From an uncultured Oscillospiraceae bacterium (lineage in GTDB: Bacteria > Bacillota > Clostridia > Oscillospirales > Oscillospiraceae): a DNA stretch of 64,000 nt. The translations under genes and the position numbers were made by a program. The stretch spans positions 1-64,000 of the forward strand of contig CANQHN010000005.1 in assembly GCA_947623745.1 (NCBI GenBank), written 5' to 3'. Shown piece by piece: positions 1 to 8,232 of the stretch. The notes under the pieces are model-generated. The model was not told the DNA's origin. It saw only the letters and a program-made list of their open reading frames with translations, and made no database searches. Position 1 is the first letter of the stretch; each line of letters begins with the position of its first letter.

Positions 1-34
1 TCTGGATCTGCTCAGCAGTGACTTCTTTGGCCAT
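1..34 (-). CDS. 5' end of an unidentified leftward gene (partial)
   Basis: Only the first eleven codons (MAKEVTAEQIQ) lie in the window; the rest runs off the left edge. The ATG at 34 is preceded by a good AAGGAG ribosome site, and a promoter lies further upstream at 99-128. The gene is divergent from a LysR regulator, the usual arrangement for a LysR target, so it may be that regulator's target. Eleven residues do not allow a functional call. Confidence 0.7.
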   Translation of the reverse strand, partial: MAKEVTAEQIQ

Positions 35-98
35 GATTTATCAGTCTCCTTTTCTTTTATTCCCACAGTATGCAGCCTATGGGTTTCTGACTGTCTGC

Positions 99-128
99 AT
101 TATATCCCAGGGGGCGGCGGACGTCCAA
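99..128 (-). promoter_or_regulatory. Promoter of the leftward gene at the window edge
   Basis: On the minus strand TTGGAC (123-128) and TATAAT (99-104) are 18 bp apart, giving a leader of about 60 nt before the ATG at 34. The rest of the 35-309 intergenic stretch holds the divergent lysR promoter and no other gene; the 83-residue frame across it has no coding character. Confidence 0.6.
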
Positions 129-248
129 TACTTGATTCTGATGGAATCCATAGAATCGCTCTATAAAAATTTTCAGCGAGAGGTTTTCAAAAACGGTGAT
201 TTCCTACGTTTTTCCAAAGGATTTCGACAGATTCCATTTGGGGCCCGC

Positions 249-277
249 TTGACATCGGGAGAAGAATAGAATAATCT
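249..277 (+). promoter_or_regulatory. Promoter of the LysR-family gene
   Basis: TTGACA (249-254) and TAATCT (272-277) are 17 bp apart, ending 32 bp before the GTG start at 310. LysR proteins usually repress their own promoter and act on a divergent one; no convincing T-N11-A operator could be fixed by eye. Confidence 0.55.
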
Positions 278-309
278 TATAGACAGAAAAGCAAAAGGGG
301 GCGCGACGC

Positions 310-1200
310 GTGACGCTGCTGCAGCTGCAATATTTTCAGACCCTGGCCCGGGTCCTGCACTACACCCGGGCGGCGGAGGAGCTGCACATCTCCCAGCCCT
401 CCCTGAGCTACTCCATCAGTGAGCTGGAGAAGGAGCTGAACGTCAAGCTCTTCCACAAGGAGAACCGGAAGATCAGCCTGACGGTGTACGGCGAGCAGTT
501 CCTGCCCTACGTGGAGCGCTCCCTGGCCCTGCTGGACGAGGGGGCCGCGGTGCTGGAGCAGCTGGCCGGCGACCGGCCCCAGGTAGTGCAGCTGGGCTAC
601 TTCCACTCCATCTCCGCCTCCCTGATCCCCGCGCTGATGGGGGAGTTCTACCGGAACGAGGACAACCGCCCCATCCGCTTCCAGTTCACTGAGGGGACGG
701 ATTTCGACATCTTTGAGCAGCTGAAGGCCGGCGGGCTGGACATGGCCTTCGGGATGCACCGGGACGACTGGGCGGAGTCGGTGGTCATCATGCGCCAGCC
801 CCTGTACCTGGCCGTGCCCAGCGACCACCCCCTGGCCGGGCGGCACTCGGTGTCCTTTGACGACTTCGCAAAGGAGAAGCAGATCATGCTGGACAAGCCC
901 AGCAGCCTGCGCCGCCAGATGGACCGGATCTTCTCCCTGCGGGGGGCCATCCCCAACGTGGTGTTCGAGGTGCGGGAGTGCAACGCCGCCTTGCAGTACG
1001 TGGCCCTGAAGTTCGGGGTGGCGGTGTTGCCCCAGGTGCCCGCCATGGAGACGGAACTGGTGTCGGTGATCCCCATCTCCGACCGGGACAAGGAGTTCGT
1101 GCGCACCGTCTACCTGTCCTGGGCCAGGACGCGGCCCATGTCCCCGGCGGCCAGAAAGGTGCGGGATTTCATCGTGGAGCGCTACTCCATCCCGGAATAA
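310..1200 (+). CDS. LysR-family transcriptional regulator
   Basis: Full-length LysR-type regulator of 296 residues. The N-terminal winged helix-turn-helix (residues 1-60) has the family pattern, with QYFQTLARVLHYTRAAEEL and SQPSLSYSISELE; the C-terminal effector-binding domain follows from about residue 88. The GTG at 310 was chosen because it gives the standard N-terminus and follows an AAGGGGG ribosome site. The gene is monocistronic, ends in a strong terminator, and diverges from the gene starting at 34, its likely target. The effector cannot be read from the sequence. Confidence 0.9.
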   Translation: MTLLQLQYFQTLARVLHYTRAAEELHISQPSLSYSISELEKELNVKLFHKENRKISLTVYGEQFLPYVERSLALLDEGAAVLEQLAGDRPQVVQLGYFHSISASLIPALMGEFYRNEDNRPIRFQFTEGTDFDIFEQLKAGGLDMAFGMHRDDWAESVVIMRQPLYLAVPSDHPLAGRHSVSFDDFAKEKQIMLDKPSSLRRQMDRIFSLRGAIPNVVFEVRECNAALQYVALKFGVAVLPQVPAMETELVSVIPISDRDKEFVRTVYLSWARTRPMSPAARKVRDFIVERYSIPE

Positions 1201-1210
1201 GAAAAAGAAA

Positions 1211-1247
1211 CCGGCCGGCCCTCTCCAGAGGGCCGGCCGGCGTTTTT
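1211..1247 (+). terminator. Rho-independent terminator of the LysR gene
   Basis: A long GC-rich hairpin (stem from CCGGCCGGCCCTC, small loop) at 1211-1240 is followed by a T-run. It separates the LysR gene from the convergent ABC permease gene and may serve both strands. Confidence 0.85.
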
Positions 1248-1260
1248 ATGGGTGCTGGGT

Positions 1261-3171
1261 TTATCCCACTATTTTGGTGCTGGGCTGGATCAGAGTCCCG
1301 TCCTCGTCATACTCGGCGTCCTGGGGGATGAGCTGGCAGTGCTCGTTCAGCACCCCGTTCTCCGTGAGCCAGTCCAGGGTGTGGCTGGCCTGGGGGGTGA
1401 GGGTGACAGTGACGTCCTGATAGCTGCTCTGGGTAGCGCCGTTCGGGATGATCTCCCGGCGGAAGGTGAACAGCAGGTCGGTGGAGTAGGTGTTCTCCCA
1501 GCGCTGGTCGCTGTTGGTGAAGGGGTAGCGCACGCCGATGGTCCCCTCGTCAAAGTCGGCCAGCACGGCGTGCCACAGCTCGGGCAGGCGGGACTGGGGG
1601 ATGTTCTCCAGACCGCCGTGGTAGAACACCTTCCCGGTCTCCGGGTCAAAATAGCGGCTGAGCTCGGCGCTCTCCAGCTTTTTCCCCTCCGCCTTGTCGA
1701 AGCCGTAGGCGAGCGCCACCAGGTCCCGGTCCTGGAGCAGCCGGTCCACCGCCCAGGTGACGGTGCCCTCCCGCTCCAGATCGTCCTCGCGCAGGGTGAG
1801 GGAGTAGCTGCGGGAGAGGACGCCCCCGTTTTTCAGGGTGTAGCGCAGCCGGATGAGGGAGGAGTCGGTCCACTGGCTCGGTGCGGGGTGGCTGTGCTCA
1901 TACACCACCGCCCGGTGCAGGTCCACCAGCGCGGCGATCTGGTCCGGGTCGGTGATGGGCGTGGTGCCGAAGCTGGAGGCACTGTCGTAGGGGGCGCTGT
2001 ACAGGCCGGAGATGTCCACGCAGGCCACGTCCGACGCCTGGGGCACCCGGTCCTCATAGCCGAACCAGTCCATGAAGAGGGCGGCGCACAGCAGGGCCAT
2101 CACCGCGGCAATCACCGCCGCCCCCTTCCAGGCCTTGAACACCCGGAAGGACTTCTTCAAAAACATCTCGGCCACGAAGTACCCGATGACGGACCACACC
2201 AGCACGCAGGCCGTCAGAGACAGCGTCCCTTCCCAGTCGAAAAAGATGGCGGTGGCCAGGCCGAAGCACAGGCCGGAGCAGAAGGCCACGCCGTACTTGA
2301 ACACCGGCCGCACCAGGGCCACGGACACCACGTCCCCGGCGGACTCCACGTGGCGGAACTTATACACCTCCAGGGCGGCGAAGGTCAGCACCAGCCCCAC
2401 CACGGCGTAGACCGCCACGACGCCCGGCCCCTTCAGTAAGTAGGCCTGGCTGGCGCTGCCGGCCGGAGTGTCCCAGTAGCCGTATGTGGCGTTGGAGAGC
2501 TTCCACGCGGGGGTGAACCACTCCACCAGCTCGCTGCCGGCGTTCTCGTAGCCGAAGAGGAAGGAGCCGCACAGGGCGCGGATCAGGTCGCTGATGACAA
2601 AGACCAGCACGTTGAGGATGCCGTAGAACACGGGCAGGGCCAGGATATGCCCGGTGAACATGGCGCAGAACACGGCGAAGGAGTAGAAGAACAGGCACAT
2701 GCCGCTCTGGAGCGCCAGCCACACCCCCACTGCGGGCAGGACCGCGGACCAGCTGGCCGCCGGGATGATGCACAGCTCCACGCACAGGGTGAACAGGGCG
2801 ATGAGGAGGTTGGGCAGCACCAGGAAGGACAGGCCGGACAGGTAGTTGGTGCAGAACAGGGCCTCCCGCCGCAGGGGCAGGGCGTGCATGGCGCAGGCGG
2901 AGCGGGAGGAGTACAGGTAGCTGAACACGGCCATGGCCGAGAACACCCCGAACACCAGCGCGCCCACCATGCCGATGGAGAGCATGGAGGGCAGCTCCTG
3001 GGCCAGCTCCAGCAGGGAATCGGCGGAGATGTGGCGGCCGAGGGCCTGGTTGAGCAGGTTCAGGGGGAGGATAAAGGCCCAGATCAGGGTGTACAGCCCC
3101 CACAGGGGCCAGAAGCGGGACAGGTTCTTAACATAGAGGGTGGGGTTAAAGCACGATGTCGCGGACCGCAT
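1261..3171 (-). CDS. ABC-2 type transporter permease (large membrane subunit)
   Basis: A 636-residue integral membrane protein, third gene of a GntR/ATPase/permease operon. Hydrophobic segments fill residues 20-330 (for example around PSMLSIGMVGALVFGVFSAM and a CAMHALPLRREALF loop typical of bacitracin/lantibiotic-type exporters), one more TM lies near residue 355, and the C-terminal third is a soluble, probably extracellular, domain. The ATG at 3171 has a GGAGG site and overlaps the ATPase gene by 26 bp, so translation is probably coupled. Context resembles the B. subtilis Ytr-type operon, which responds to cell-wall antibiotics; the substrate here is unknown. Confidence 0.8.
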   Translation of the reverse strand: MRSATSCFNPTLYVKNLSRFWPLWGLYTLIWAFILPLNLLNQALGRHISADSLLELAQELPSMLSIGMVGALVFGVFSAMAVFSYLYSSRSACAMHALPLRREALFCTNYLSGLSFLVLPNLLIALFTLCVELCIIPAASWSAVLPAVGVWLALQSGMCLFFYSFAVFCAMFTGHILALPVFYGILNVLVFVISDLIRALCGSFLFGYENAGSELVEWFTPAWKLSNATYGYWDTPAGSASQAYLLKGPGVVAVYAVVGLVLTFAALEVYKFRHVESAGDVVSVALVRPVFKYGVAFCSGLCFGLATAIFFDWEGTLSLTACVLVWSVIGYFVAEMFLKKSFRVFKAWKGAAVIAAVMALLCAALFMDWFGYEDRVPQASDVACVDISGLYSAPYDSASSFGTTPITDPDQIAALVDLHRAVVYEHSHPAPSQWTDSSLIRLRYTLKNGGVLSRSYSLTLREDDLEREGTVTWAVDRLLQDRDLVALAYGFDKAEGKKLESAELSRYFDPETGKVFYHGGLENIPQSRLPELWHAVLADFDEGTIGVRYPFTNSDQRWENTYSTDLLFTFRREIIPNGATQSSYQDVTVTLTPQASHTLDWLTENGVLNEHCQLIPQDAEYDEDGTLIQPSTKIVG

Positions 3172-4051
3172 AGTCCTCACCTCCCAGTTCGTAAATAAAG
3201 ATCTCCTCCAGGGTCAAGGGCAGGGCCTCCATGAGCAGGGGGGCGTGGACGGCCAGGCGGTTCTTGATGGCGTCCACATGGCCCCGGATGATGAGGGTGT
3301 GGACCCGGCCCAGCTTGCTCTTGTGGAGCACATTGAGCTCCGGGGAGAGCTCCGGGTCCTCGTCCCCGTCGGGAAAGACGATCTGGATCTTCACGATGTT
3401 GTCCTGGAGGTCGGTGAGGGACCGCTCCAGCAGCACCTTGCCGTGGGACAGGATGCCCACGTGGTCGCACACGTCCTCCAGCTCCCGCAGGTTGTGGGAG
3501 GACACCAGCACCGTGGTGCCCCGCTGGGCCACGTCCCCCATGAGCAGAGACCACACCTGCCGGCGCATCACCGGGTCCAGGCCGTCCACCGGCTCGTCCA
3601 GCACCAGCACCTCGGGGCTGCAGCACAGGGCCAGCCAGAAGGCGGACTGCTTCTGCATCCCCTTGGACAGGCGGCGGATGGGCTGTTTGTCGTCCACCTC
3701 GGGGAAGGCGGGGCGCAGGGCCTCGTACCGCTTGGAGTCGAACGAGGGGTAGAGGCCTTTGTAGAACTTCATCATGTCCCGGGTGGAGGCGGAGGGGAAG
3801 TAGTACAGCTCGTCGGGGATGGCGGCGATGCGCCGCTTGACGGCGGGATTCTCGTACACCAGCTCGCCCCCCACCAGGATGGAGCCGGAGTCGGGGCGGT
3901 AGGCCCCGGTGATGTGGCGCAGGATGGTGGATTTGCCCGCGCCGTTGGGGCCCACCAGCCCGTAGATGGAGCCCTCCTCCACCGTCATGGTCAGCCCGTC
4001 CAGGGCCCGGAACCCGTCAAAGGTCTTGACTACGCTGTTGACTTGGATCAT
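3146..4051 (-). CDS. ABC transporter ATP-binding protein
   Basis: A 301-residue ATPase subunit with Walker A GPNGAGKST (about residue 33), signature LSKGMQKQ (a variant LSGGQ), Walker B VLVLDEPVDGLDP and H-loop SSHN. The C-terminal 80 residues form an accessory region common in exporter ATPases. The ATG overlaps the stop of the upstream GntR gene in an ATGA junction, so the two are translationally coupled. It powers the adjacent permease at the cytoplasmic membrane. Family assignment is firm; substrate unknown. Confidence 0.92.
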   Translation of the reverse strand: MIQVNSVVKTFDGFRALDGLTMTVEEGSIYGLVGPNGAGKSTILRHITGAYRPDSGSILVGGELVYENPAVKRRIAAIPDELYYFPSASTRDMMKFYKGLYPSFDSKRYEALRPAFPEVDDKQPIRRLSKGMQKQSAFWLALCCSPEVLVLDEPVDGLDPVMRRQVWSLLMGDVAQRGTTVLVSSHNLRELEDVCDHVGILSHGKVLLERSLTDLQDNIVKIQIVFPDGDEDPELSPELNVLHKSKLGRVHTLIIRGHVDAIKNRLAVHAPLLMEALPLTLEEIFIYELGGEDYAVRDIVL

Positions 4052-4419
4052 TCGACCTCTCCTCCTTTCAGCCCGCGCAGCCGCGCGGCCAGCTCGTCCG
4101 CCGTCATGCCCAGGTACAAAAGCTCCGCCGCCGTCTTGTCAAAGGTCGCCAGCAGGGCGTCCCGCCGGGCGGCGTCCACCCCGGTGTTGGGGGCGGCGAA
4201 GGAGCCCTTGCCCGGGATGGAGTGTACGTACCCCTCGGCCTCCAGGGCCTCGTAGGCCCGCTGGATGGTGTTGGGGTTGATGGCCAGGGAGCTGGCCATG
4301 GCCCGCACGGAGGGCAGCTTTTCCCCCTCCTGGATGACGCCGGTGACCATCAGGCGGCGCAGGCCGTCCTTGACCTGCTCGTAGATGGGCCGGGCGTCCC
4401 GGAAGTCCAGATTCAGCAT
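4048..4419 (-). CDS. GntR-family (YtrA-type) transcriptional regulator
   Basis: A 123-residue short GntR regulator of the YtrA subfamily: the winged-helix DNA-binding domain (DARPIYEQVKDGLRRLMVTG, then PSVRAMASSLAINPNTIQRA) plus a short C-terminal helical tail for dimerisation, with no large effector domain. A longer reading frame reaches 4626, but the ATG at 4419 starts the conserved MLNLDF region, has an AAGGAG site and lies just after the promoter. It is first in the operon with an ABC ATPase and permease and very likely autoregulates the operon through the inverted repeat at 4451-4466. Confidence 0.9.
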   Translation of the reverse strand: MLNLDFRDARPIYEQVKDGLRRLMVTGVIQEGEKLPSVRAMASSLAINPNTIQRAYEALEAEGYVHSIPGKGSFAAPNTGVDAARRDALLATFDKTAAELLYLGMTADELAARLRGLKGGEVE

Positions 4420-4450
4420 AGGGCCGCTCCTTCCTGTCCAAACTGTATGG

Positions 4451-4496
4451 ACTGTTTTAGTACAGTTAATATAGCATCGGGGCGCGGGCAAGTCAA
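4451..4496 (-). promoter_or_regulatory. Promoter and GntR operator of the ABC transporter operon
   Basis: On the minus strand TTGACT (4491-4496), a 17-bp spacer and TATATT (4468-4473) form a near-consensus sigma-A promoter. Immediately downstream lies the inverted repeat ACTGT-N6-ACAGT (4451-4466), with a further AACTGT half at 4441-4446. This overlaps the expected start site, the right place for repression by the GntR protein encoded next. Confidence 0.75.
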
Positions 4497-4518
4497 TTAA
4501 GATTTGTTTAAGAAAAAA

Positions 4519-4544
4519 TGAAAACCGCCGAAAGGCGGTTTTCA
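4519..4544 (-). terminator. Terminator of the metallophosphoesterase gene
   Basis: Hairpin TGAAAACCGCC / GGCGGTTTTCA with a four-base loop; read leftward it is followed by a T-rich run (ATTTTTTCTT). It lies about 70 bp beyond the stop of the gene at 4616-5206. Confidence 0.75.
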
Positions 4545-4565
4545 TCAAAAAAGCCTCGCAGAGTT

Positions 4566-4610
4566 CGCGCCCGCAGGCGCGGCTCAGCGTCAAAAGACCG
4601 TTGGTCTTTT
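4566..4610. repeat. Pair of short-loop hairpins downstream of the phosphoesterase gene
   Basis: Two perfect hairpins follow each other: CGCGCC-cgca-GGCGCG at 4566-4581 and AAAAGACC-gtt-GGTCTTTT at 4592-4610. They lie between the gene end and the terminator and resemble the short-loop hairpin arrays at 7168-7265 and 39318-39374. Confidence 0.6.
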
Positions 4611-4615
4611 TGATA

Positions 4616-5206
4616 TCAGTATTCAAAGATACAGTAGTCGCAGGCGTTGATGACGGTGGTGTCCCCGTACTGGGTGCGCTGGGGGATGTGGACGCCGTAA
4701 TTCTTGTGGATGTGGCCGTGGACGAAGTATTTGGGCCTGTACTTGTCCAGCAGCTCCAGGAAGCACTCGAATCCCTGGTGGGAGATGGAGTCGAAGTCGT
4801 TCAGGTGCCGGGCGGGGGAGTGGGTGAGCAGGATGTCGAACCCCTTGTGCCGCCAGAGCCGGAACCGCAGCCGGCGCACCCGGCGTCGCATCTGGGCCTC
4901 GGTGAACATATTCTCCCCCTTGCGGTAGCGGTGGGAGCCCCCCAGGCCCAGGATACGCACACCGCAGCACTCCACGATGGTGTCCTCGGCGCAGATGCAG
5001 CCGTCGGGCGGGTCGGCGATCAGCGGGTCGTCGTGGTTGCCCCGGACATAGACCACCGGGCAGTTGGCCAGGGTGACCAGGAATTCCAGATAGTCCCGGC
5101 GCAGGTCCCCGCAGGCCAGGATCATGTCGAACCCGTCCAGCCTGCCGGGGGTATAGTACTCGTAGAGGTATCTGGACTCCACGTCCGCCACGGCCAGTAT
5201 CCGCAA
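4616..5206 (-). CDS. Calcineurin-like metallophosphoesterase
   Basis: A 196-residue cytosolic protein with the metal-binding motifs of the calcineurin-like fold in order: an N-terminal VADVES strand, CGDL, GNHDDP, LTHSP and GHIHKN. Target (phosphodiester or phosphoprotein) is not determinable from sequence. The start is a TTG at 5206, eight bases after a GGAGG site, beginning MRILAVADV. It follows the BMP-family gene by 27 bp in the same direction, so the two are probably co-transcribed. Confidence 0.88.
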   Translation of the reverse strand: MRILAVADVESRYLYEYYTPGRLDGFDMILACGDLRRDYLEFLVTLANCPVVYVRGNHDDPLIADPPDGCICAEDTIVECCGVRILGLGGSHRYRKGENMFTEAQMRRRVRRLRFRLWRHKGFDILLTHSPARHLNDFDSISHQGFECFLELLDKYRPKYFVHGHIHKNYGVHIPQRTQYGDTTVINACDYCIFEY

Positions 5207-5233
5207 CTTCCCCGCCTCCCGCCTTTGGGTGGT

Positions 5234-7147
5234 TTAGGTCTTTTCCTTGGTAGAGGGCTCCACGCCCACGATGTCCACGGTGGCCTTGCCCATCTCGTTC
5301 AGCTCCTGGTACTCCGGGATGGAGCCGGACACGTTCTCCACCAGCCAATCCATGTTGATGATCTGCTCCGGGCTCAGGTCCCGGTCCATCACCCGGCTGC
5401 CCTGGGCGTACAGCGTCCCCCGGAAGGGGCGGCACAGGCCGGAGCGGATGCTGTCCTGGAGCAAAGCCGCTAGCTTCCGGGTCCCCGGGGGGACCTTCTC
5501 CGAGCAGCGCAGCTCCACCACCCCGGCGGACATGCCCCAGTAGTAGTTGAGGGCCTTGGAGCTCTCCTCGTACTCCCACTGGAAGGATTTGTCCCGGATG
5601 CGGCGGATGAGAGCCTCGTAATACGCGCCCCACTGCCACACGGGGACGGCCAGGTTCACCTGATCGCCGCCGCTGACCAGGGACAGGCCGAAGCTGCTGC
5701 GGCCCTCCTCCCCCTGCTTGGTCAGGTCCTGGGAGGAGATGAGCCGGATGCCCCGGTCGGTGAGCCGTTTCATCGCCGCCCCGGCGCCGCCCACGGAGGA
5801 CCACTCCAGGTACACCTTGGCCCGGGGGTTGGTCATCTGCACCCCCAGGGCGAAGGCGTTGATGCCGGCGATCTGTCCGAAGATGGGGTAGTCGCACAGG
5901 TAGCCCACGTCGTCGCTGCCGGCCAGGGCACCGGCCACGGCGCCGATGACGAACTTGGCCTCGTACATCCGGGCGTAGTAGGTGCGGATGTAGCGGTGGG
6001 GCTTGTTCAGGGAGCAGTTGAGGATAGTCAGCTTGGGGTGGTCCACCGCGGCCCGCAGGCTGGCGGGGAGCAGGCGGGGGGAGGTGGTGAAGATCACCGT
6101 GTTCCCGTCGGCGATGGCCTGCTCCAGCACGGCGTGGGGGTCGCCATCCAGGGCGTTGAAGTAGGCGGTGGTCTCCAGCTCCCCCTGGAACACCTGCTGG
6201 ATGTGCTGCCGGCCCAGCTCGTGGCCGTAGGTCCAGCCGGACAACTCGGGGGTCTTGTCGTGGAGGAAGGCCACCTTCAGGGGCTTCTCCTTGGGCAGCA
6301 CCTTGGACAGCAGGCTCTTGCCCTTCTCCTCCTCCGGGGTCAGCTTGACGTCGATGGGGGGCTGCTCCTGCTGGAGGGTGATCTCCTCCCAGACCCGGGA
6401 CACCGACTTTTTGATCTCGGCGGCGCTCTTGCTGCGCAGGTCCTGATAGCCGTAGACCTTGATGTAGGCCAGCATGGCGTCGCCCACGGTGGAGCTCAGG
6501 CGCCGGCCGCCCTCGGCCTCATAGGCTTTGCGGAAGTAGTAGTAGGCGGTGGAGAGGGCGGAGCGGTCCTCGTCGCTCCACTTCTCGCCGGGGGCCTTGC
6601 CCAGCTGGCGCTGGAGCTGGTCGTAGCTGCCCGGCTTGGAGAACTCCAGGAAGTTGACCTTGCTGTACTGGTAGAAATCCACCAGCTCCAGGTACAGCGC
6701 CACCTCCCGGCTGCCGTTCTCCTCCGGCATGACCCGGATGACGTGGGCGTAGACGGTCTCGGCGCCGAAAAATTTCAGCACGCTCACCCGCTTGTTGCCC
6801 TCCTGGACATAGTAGCGGTTCATATATTCATAGGCCTTGATGGGGTCCCGGATGCCCTCCTCCAGGTGGGCCGCGCACAGGTTCTGCCACTTGTCGGCAA
6901 ACTCCGTGCCGTCCTCGATGAGGGGCATGAAGTTGCGGGCGAAGCAGTTGGTGCGGCCCCCTGTGCGGGTGCCCACCACGAACTCCATGGGGATCTGCAG
7001 CTCGCCCAGATCGACGCCCTGGCTCAGCCGGGTCTCGGGGACGAAGTCGTCCAGGGCGGGGAGGTAGGGGTACCTGCCCTGGGCGGTGCAGGCGCGGAAC
7101 TCCTTCTGCCCCAGCTTTTGTGCGTCCTTGTAATAGAAGGTCTGCAT
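5234..7147 (-). CDS. BMP/PnrA-family protein fused to an N-terminal ParB-like domain, no signal peptide
   Basis: A 637-residue protein. The C-terminal half (about 290-600) resembles basic membrane protein/PnrA-type periplasmic binding proteins: KVAFLHDKTPELSGWTYGHE, the KFVIGAVAGAL stretch and PIFGQIAGINAFALG. The N-terminal 290 residues carry YVQEGNKRVSVLKFFGA, reminiscent of the ParB/sulfiredoxin core. There is no signal peptide or lipobox, so unlike true ABC binding lipoproteins it should be cytosolic, perhaps a nucleoside sensor. Its ATG has an AAGGAA site and its leader contains a hairpin array. The ParB resemblance is inference. Confidence 0.72.
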   Translation of the reverse strand: MQTFYYKDAQKLGQKEFRACTAQGRYPYLPALDDFVPETRLSQGVDLGELQIPMEFVVGTRTGGRTNCFARNFMPLIEDGTEFADKWQNLCAAHLEEGIRDPIKAYEYMNRYYVQEGNKRVSVLKFFGAETVYAHVIRVMPEENGSREVALYLELVDFYQYSKVNFLEFSKPGSYDQLQRQLGKAPGEKWSDEDRSALSTAYYYFRKAYEAEGGRRLSSTVGDAMLAYIKVYGYQDLRSKSAAEIKKSVSRVWEEITLQQEQPPIDVKLTPEEEKGKSLLSKVLPKEKPLKVAFLHDKTPELSGWTYGHELGRQHIQQVFQGELETTAYFNALDGDPHAVLEQAIADGNTVIFTTSPRLLPASLRAAVDHPKLTILNCSLNKPHRYIRTYYARMYEAKFVIGAVAGALAGSDDVGYLCDYPIFGQIAGINAFALGVQMTNPRAKVYLEWSSVGGAGAAMKRLTDRGIRLISSQDLTKQGEEGRSSFGLSLVSGGDQVNLAVPVWQWGAYYEALIRRIRDKSFQWEYEESSKALNYYWGMSAGVVELRCSEKVPPGTRKLAALLQDSIRSGLCRPFRGTLYAQGSRVMDRDLSPEQIINMDWLVENVSGSIPEYQELNEMGKATVDIVGVEPSTKEKT

Positions 7148-7167
7148 AGCGTTCCTTTCCTGTCACA

Positions 7168-7265
7168 GCGGCCTGTGGGCCGCGCGGCGTTTCGGGACGG
7201 CGCGCTCCTCGCGCCGTTTGCGGACGTCACGCCGTGAGGTACAGGGCACAACATCCGCTTTGCGG
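7168..7265 (-). repeat. Hairpin array in the leader of the BMP-family gene
   Basis: The 7148-7446 gap holds no gene. Four small inverted repeats stand in a row: GCGGCC-tgtg-GGCCGC (7168-7183), ACGGCGCG-ctcct-CGCGCCGT (7197-7217), TCAC-gcc-GTGA (about 7227-7237) and CCGC-ttt-GCGG (about 7255-7265). The leftward promoter at 7268-7295 places them all in the 5' leader of the BMP-family mRNA. Confidence 0.6.
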
Positions 7266-7267
7266 CT

Positions 7268-7295
7268 ATTTTACCATGGGCGAATGGGAAATCAA
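7268..7295 (-). promoter_or_regulatory. Promoter of the BMP-family/phosphoesterase operon
   Basis: On the minus strand TTGATT (7290-7295) and TAAAAT (7268-7273) are 16 bp apart, with an extended TGG before the -10. It gives a leader of roughly 115 nt. Confidence 0.6.
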
Positions 7296-7402
7296 GCGCC
7301 GTTTTTCACAAAAAAGGGGCCGCCCTGGCCCGGGAAGAGCGCTTTTTTGCCGGGACAGCAAAAAAATCGCGCCGGGGTGTGGATTTTTGTCCGGCCCTGT
7401 GA

Positions 7403-7408
7403 TACAAT
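7403..7408 (+). promoter_or_regulatory. -10 element of the TSUP permease gene
   Basis: TACAAT preceded by TGTGA lies about 40 bp before the ATG at 7447; the corresponding -35 (TGGATT) is weak. This suggests a short leader and supports the downstream ATG. Confidence 0.4.
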
Positions 7409-7446
7409 GCCCCGGCATCAAGCTGGAAGAAATGAGGCGGCTTTTC

Positions 7447-8223
7447 ATGGAGACGGGCGAACTGCTCCGGATTTTGGTTATTGTATGCCCGCTGGTGTTC
7501 CTGGGCGGGATCATCGACGCGGTGGCCGGGGGCGGCGGGCTCGTCACCCTGCCGGCCTACCTGCTGGCGGGGCTGCCGCCCCACCTGGCCTCGGGCACCA
7601 ACAAGTGCGGCAACTTCTTCGGGACCCTGCTGGCCACCGGGCGGTTTTTGAAGCGGGGGGAGCTCCACCTGCCCTCCGCGCTGGCCGGCGGAGCGGGGGC
7701 CCTGATCGGGGCGGCCCTGGGGGCCAGGCTGAACCTGATCCTGCCGGAGCAGTTCCTGTACTACTTCATGCTGGCCGTGGTACCGGTGATGGCGGTGTTC
7801 CTGCTGTTCAAGCGGGACTTCGGCACGGAGGACCACTCCGGGGAGCTGGGCCGGGGCAGGCTGCTGGCCCTGTCCCTGGGCATCGGCCTGGTCATCGGGT
7901 GCTACGACGGGTTCTTCGGCCCGGGGGCGGGGACCTTTTTGACCCTGGCCTTCACCGGGCTGTGCAGGTTCGACCTGCTCACCGCCTCGGGGAACACCAA
8001 GGTGGCCAACGCCGCCTCCAACTGCGCCAGCCTGCTCACCTTTGCCCTGGGGGGACAGGTGCTGTGGGCGGTGGGCATCCCGGCGGCGCTGTTCGGCATC
8101 GCCGGGGGCTACATCGGCTCCGGACTGGCCCTGAAAAACGGGGCCAGAGTGATCCGGCCCATGTTTTTCATTGTGCTGGCCCTGCTCCTGGTCCGGCTGG
8201 GCTGGGAGATCCTATCAAAATAA
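7447..8223 (+). CDS. TSUP family (TauE/SafE-like) membrane permease
   Basis: A 258-residue polytopic membrane protein with the duplicated TSUP signature: GGIIDAVAGGGGLVTLPAYL near the N-terminus and IGCYDGFFGPGAGTF in the second half, each followed by a conserved polar region (ASGTNKCGNFFG; TASGNTKVANAASN). The family exports sulfite, sulfonates or other small anions; the substrate here is unknown. The ATG at 7447 was preferred over one at 7432 because an AGGCGG site is correctly spaced only for the former. It is monocistronic and convergent with the DegV gene. Confidence 0.88.
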   Translation: METGELLRILVIVCPLVFLGGIIDAVAGGGGLVTLPAYLLAGLPPHLASGTNKCGNFFGTLLATGRFLKRGELHLPSALAGGAGALIGAALGARLNLILPEQFLYYFMLAVVPVMAVFLLFKRDFGTEDHSGELGRGRLLALSLGIGLVIGCYDGFFGPGAGTFLTLAFTGLCRFDLLTASGNTKVANAASNCASLLTFALGGQVLWAVGIPAALFGIAGGYIGSGLALKNGARVIRPMFFIVLALLLVRLGWEILSK

Positions 8224-8232
8224 AGCAAAAGC

